From: Kineosporia sp. NBRC 101731
Lineage (GTDB): Bacteria; Actinomycetota; Actinomycetes; Actinomycetales; Kineosporiaceae
NCBI RefSeq assembly: GCF_030269305.1
Contig: NZ_BSTC01000002.1
Span: 372,001 to 436,000 of the forward strand
Direction: 5' to 3'
DNA length: 64,000 nt
Part shown: positions 63,481 through 64,000 of the stretch, piece by piece
How positions within the stretch are numbered: the first letter of the stretch is position 1
Layout: each line of letters starts with the position of its first letter
Notes under the pieces: model-generated
What the model saw: only the letters and a program-made list of their open reading frames with translations
The model's database searches: none
What the model was told of the DNA's origin: nothing
Translations under genes and position numbers: made by a program

Positions 63481-64000
63481 CTAGGCGGACAGCCCCATCT
63501 CGGCCATCCGCTTGGTGTGCTGCTCGGTGATCCGGCTGAACATCGACACGATCCCCACCAGGCCCATGCCCGGGTGCTCGTCCGTGCCGGTCAGCAGCGT
63601 GGAGAAGGTGTCCCGGTCAGCCGCGACCCGCTGCCCCTGGCTGAGTGCCTCCCCGACCAGGCGGCGGCCCCACAGCGCCAGCCGGCTGCCCTTGATCGGG
63701 TCTTCGCTGATCGCCTGGCGCACCTCCTGCAACACGAATGACATCCGTTGGCCGGCTTCCAGAGTGCCCAGCACCAGATCGCGGGTCTCGTCGTCGACGT
63801 AGGTGCTGATCTCCCGGTAGAAGTCGGAGGCGATGCCGTCCCCGACGTAGAACTTGACCAGTCCCTCCAGCCAGTCCGAGGGCCGGGTGCGCTCGTGGAA
63901 CCCGTCCAGCGCCTCCACGAACGGGGCCATGGCCTGCTCCGGGTCGGCGCCGATCTCCACGAGCCGGGCCCGCAGCCGGTCGTAGTGTGCGAACTCGGTG
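63481..64000 (-). CDS. Ferritin-like fold protein (partial, runs off the window)
   Basis: The C-terminal 173 residues or so of a helical protein; the 5' end is beyond the window edge, and the frame is open through 64000 (EFAHYDRLRARLVE at the edge). The segments FHERTRPSDWLEGLVKFYVGDGIASDFYREI and EQHTKRMAEMGL resemble the ferritin-like MiaE-related family found beside DUF3107 in actinobacteria. The metal-ligand Glu/His residues of the first helices cannot be checked. The function is unknown. Confidence 0.75.
   Translation of the reverse strand, partial: TEFAHYDRLRARLVEIGADPEQAMAPFVEALDGFHERTRPSDWLEGLVKFYVGDGIASDFYREISTYVDDETRDLVLGTLEAGQRMSFVLQEVRQAISEDPIKGSRLALWGRRLVGEALSQGQRVAADRDTFSTLLTGTDEHPGMGLVGIVSMFSRITEQHTKRMAEMGLSA

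Overview
The window is about 70% G+C, with GTG/TTG starts, 4-bp gene overlaps and gene families typical of Actinomycetota: WhiB, coenzyme F420 synthesis, DUF3499, DUF3107, DUF3152, TIGR03089 and AdnAB. Gene order at both ends follows blocks conserved from mycobacteria to streptomycetes: whiB-fbiA-fbiB with metallopeptidase and DUF3499 on the left, and adnA-adnB, ATL, moeZ, DUF3152, TetR, DUF3107 and a ferritin-like gene on the right. The genome is probably a filamentous or spore-forming actinomycete; the Kineosporiaceae are my best guess, which is an inference. No tRNA, rRNA, CRISPR array, transposase or phage gene was found.

Left block (0.3-12.2 kb). DUF3499 and a zincin-like metallopeptidase are divergent. 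A whiB-glycosyltransferase-DUF5719 operon runs leftward; its 1688-residue glycosyltransferase carries a repeat-rich tail. Rightward lie fbiA/cofD and a short fbiB/cofE, which make coenzyme F420. An AlkA-type DNA glycosylase follows.

Central block (12.2-39.6 kb). This is a cell-surface polysaccharide region. It holds about eight glycosyltransferases, a flippase-like protein, a large GT-C-like membrane protein, a UDP-GlcNAc 2-epimerase, a UDP-ManNAc-type dehydrogenase, a UDP-glucose dehydrogenase, a methyltransferase, an ABC-2 exporter (permease plus ATPase) and an LCP ligase. Two peptidoglycan-directed proteins, SpoIID/LytB-like and PGRP amidase, lie inside it. A working model is nucleotide-sugar synthesis, then assembly on a lipid carrier, ABC export, and attachment to the wall by LCP.

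Right block (39.6-64 kb). A trp attenuator with leader peptide MRSTHTFWWPA controls a fused trpEG. Next come a broken AlbA/Schlafen-type regulator gene, an F420-type LLM oxidoreductase, a DinB protein, an acyl-CoA dehydrogenase and a secreted RTX-repeat protein. They are followed by the AdnAB helicase-nuclease pair, an alkyltransferase-like protein, an AlgI/AlgX-like O-acetylation pair, DUF4184, a 55-residue membrane peptide, MoeZ, a DUF3152 lipoprotein, TetR, DUF3107 and a partial ferritin-like gene.

The most unusual non-coding signals are a 54-bp perfect palindrome upstream of adnA, and an interspersed element (C-run/G-run hairpin followed by TTTTGCATGATCACGAAC) found four times at three loci. 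One copy of that element supplies both the stop codon of the epimerase and the start codon of the methyltransferase. Several genes also appear to be leaderless, with a TANNNT box 6-7 nt before the start codon.
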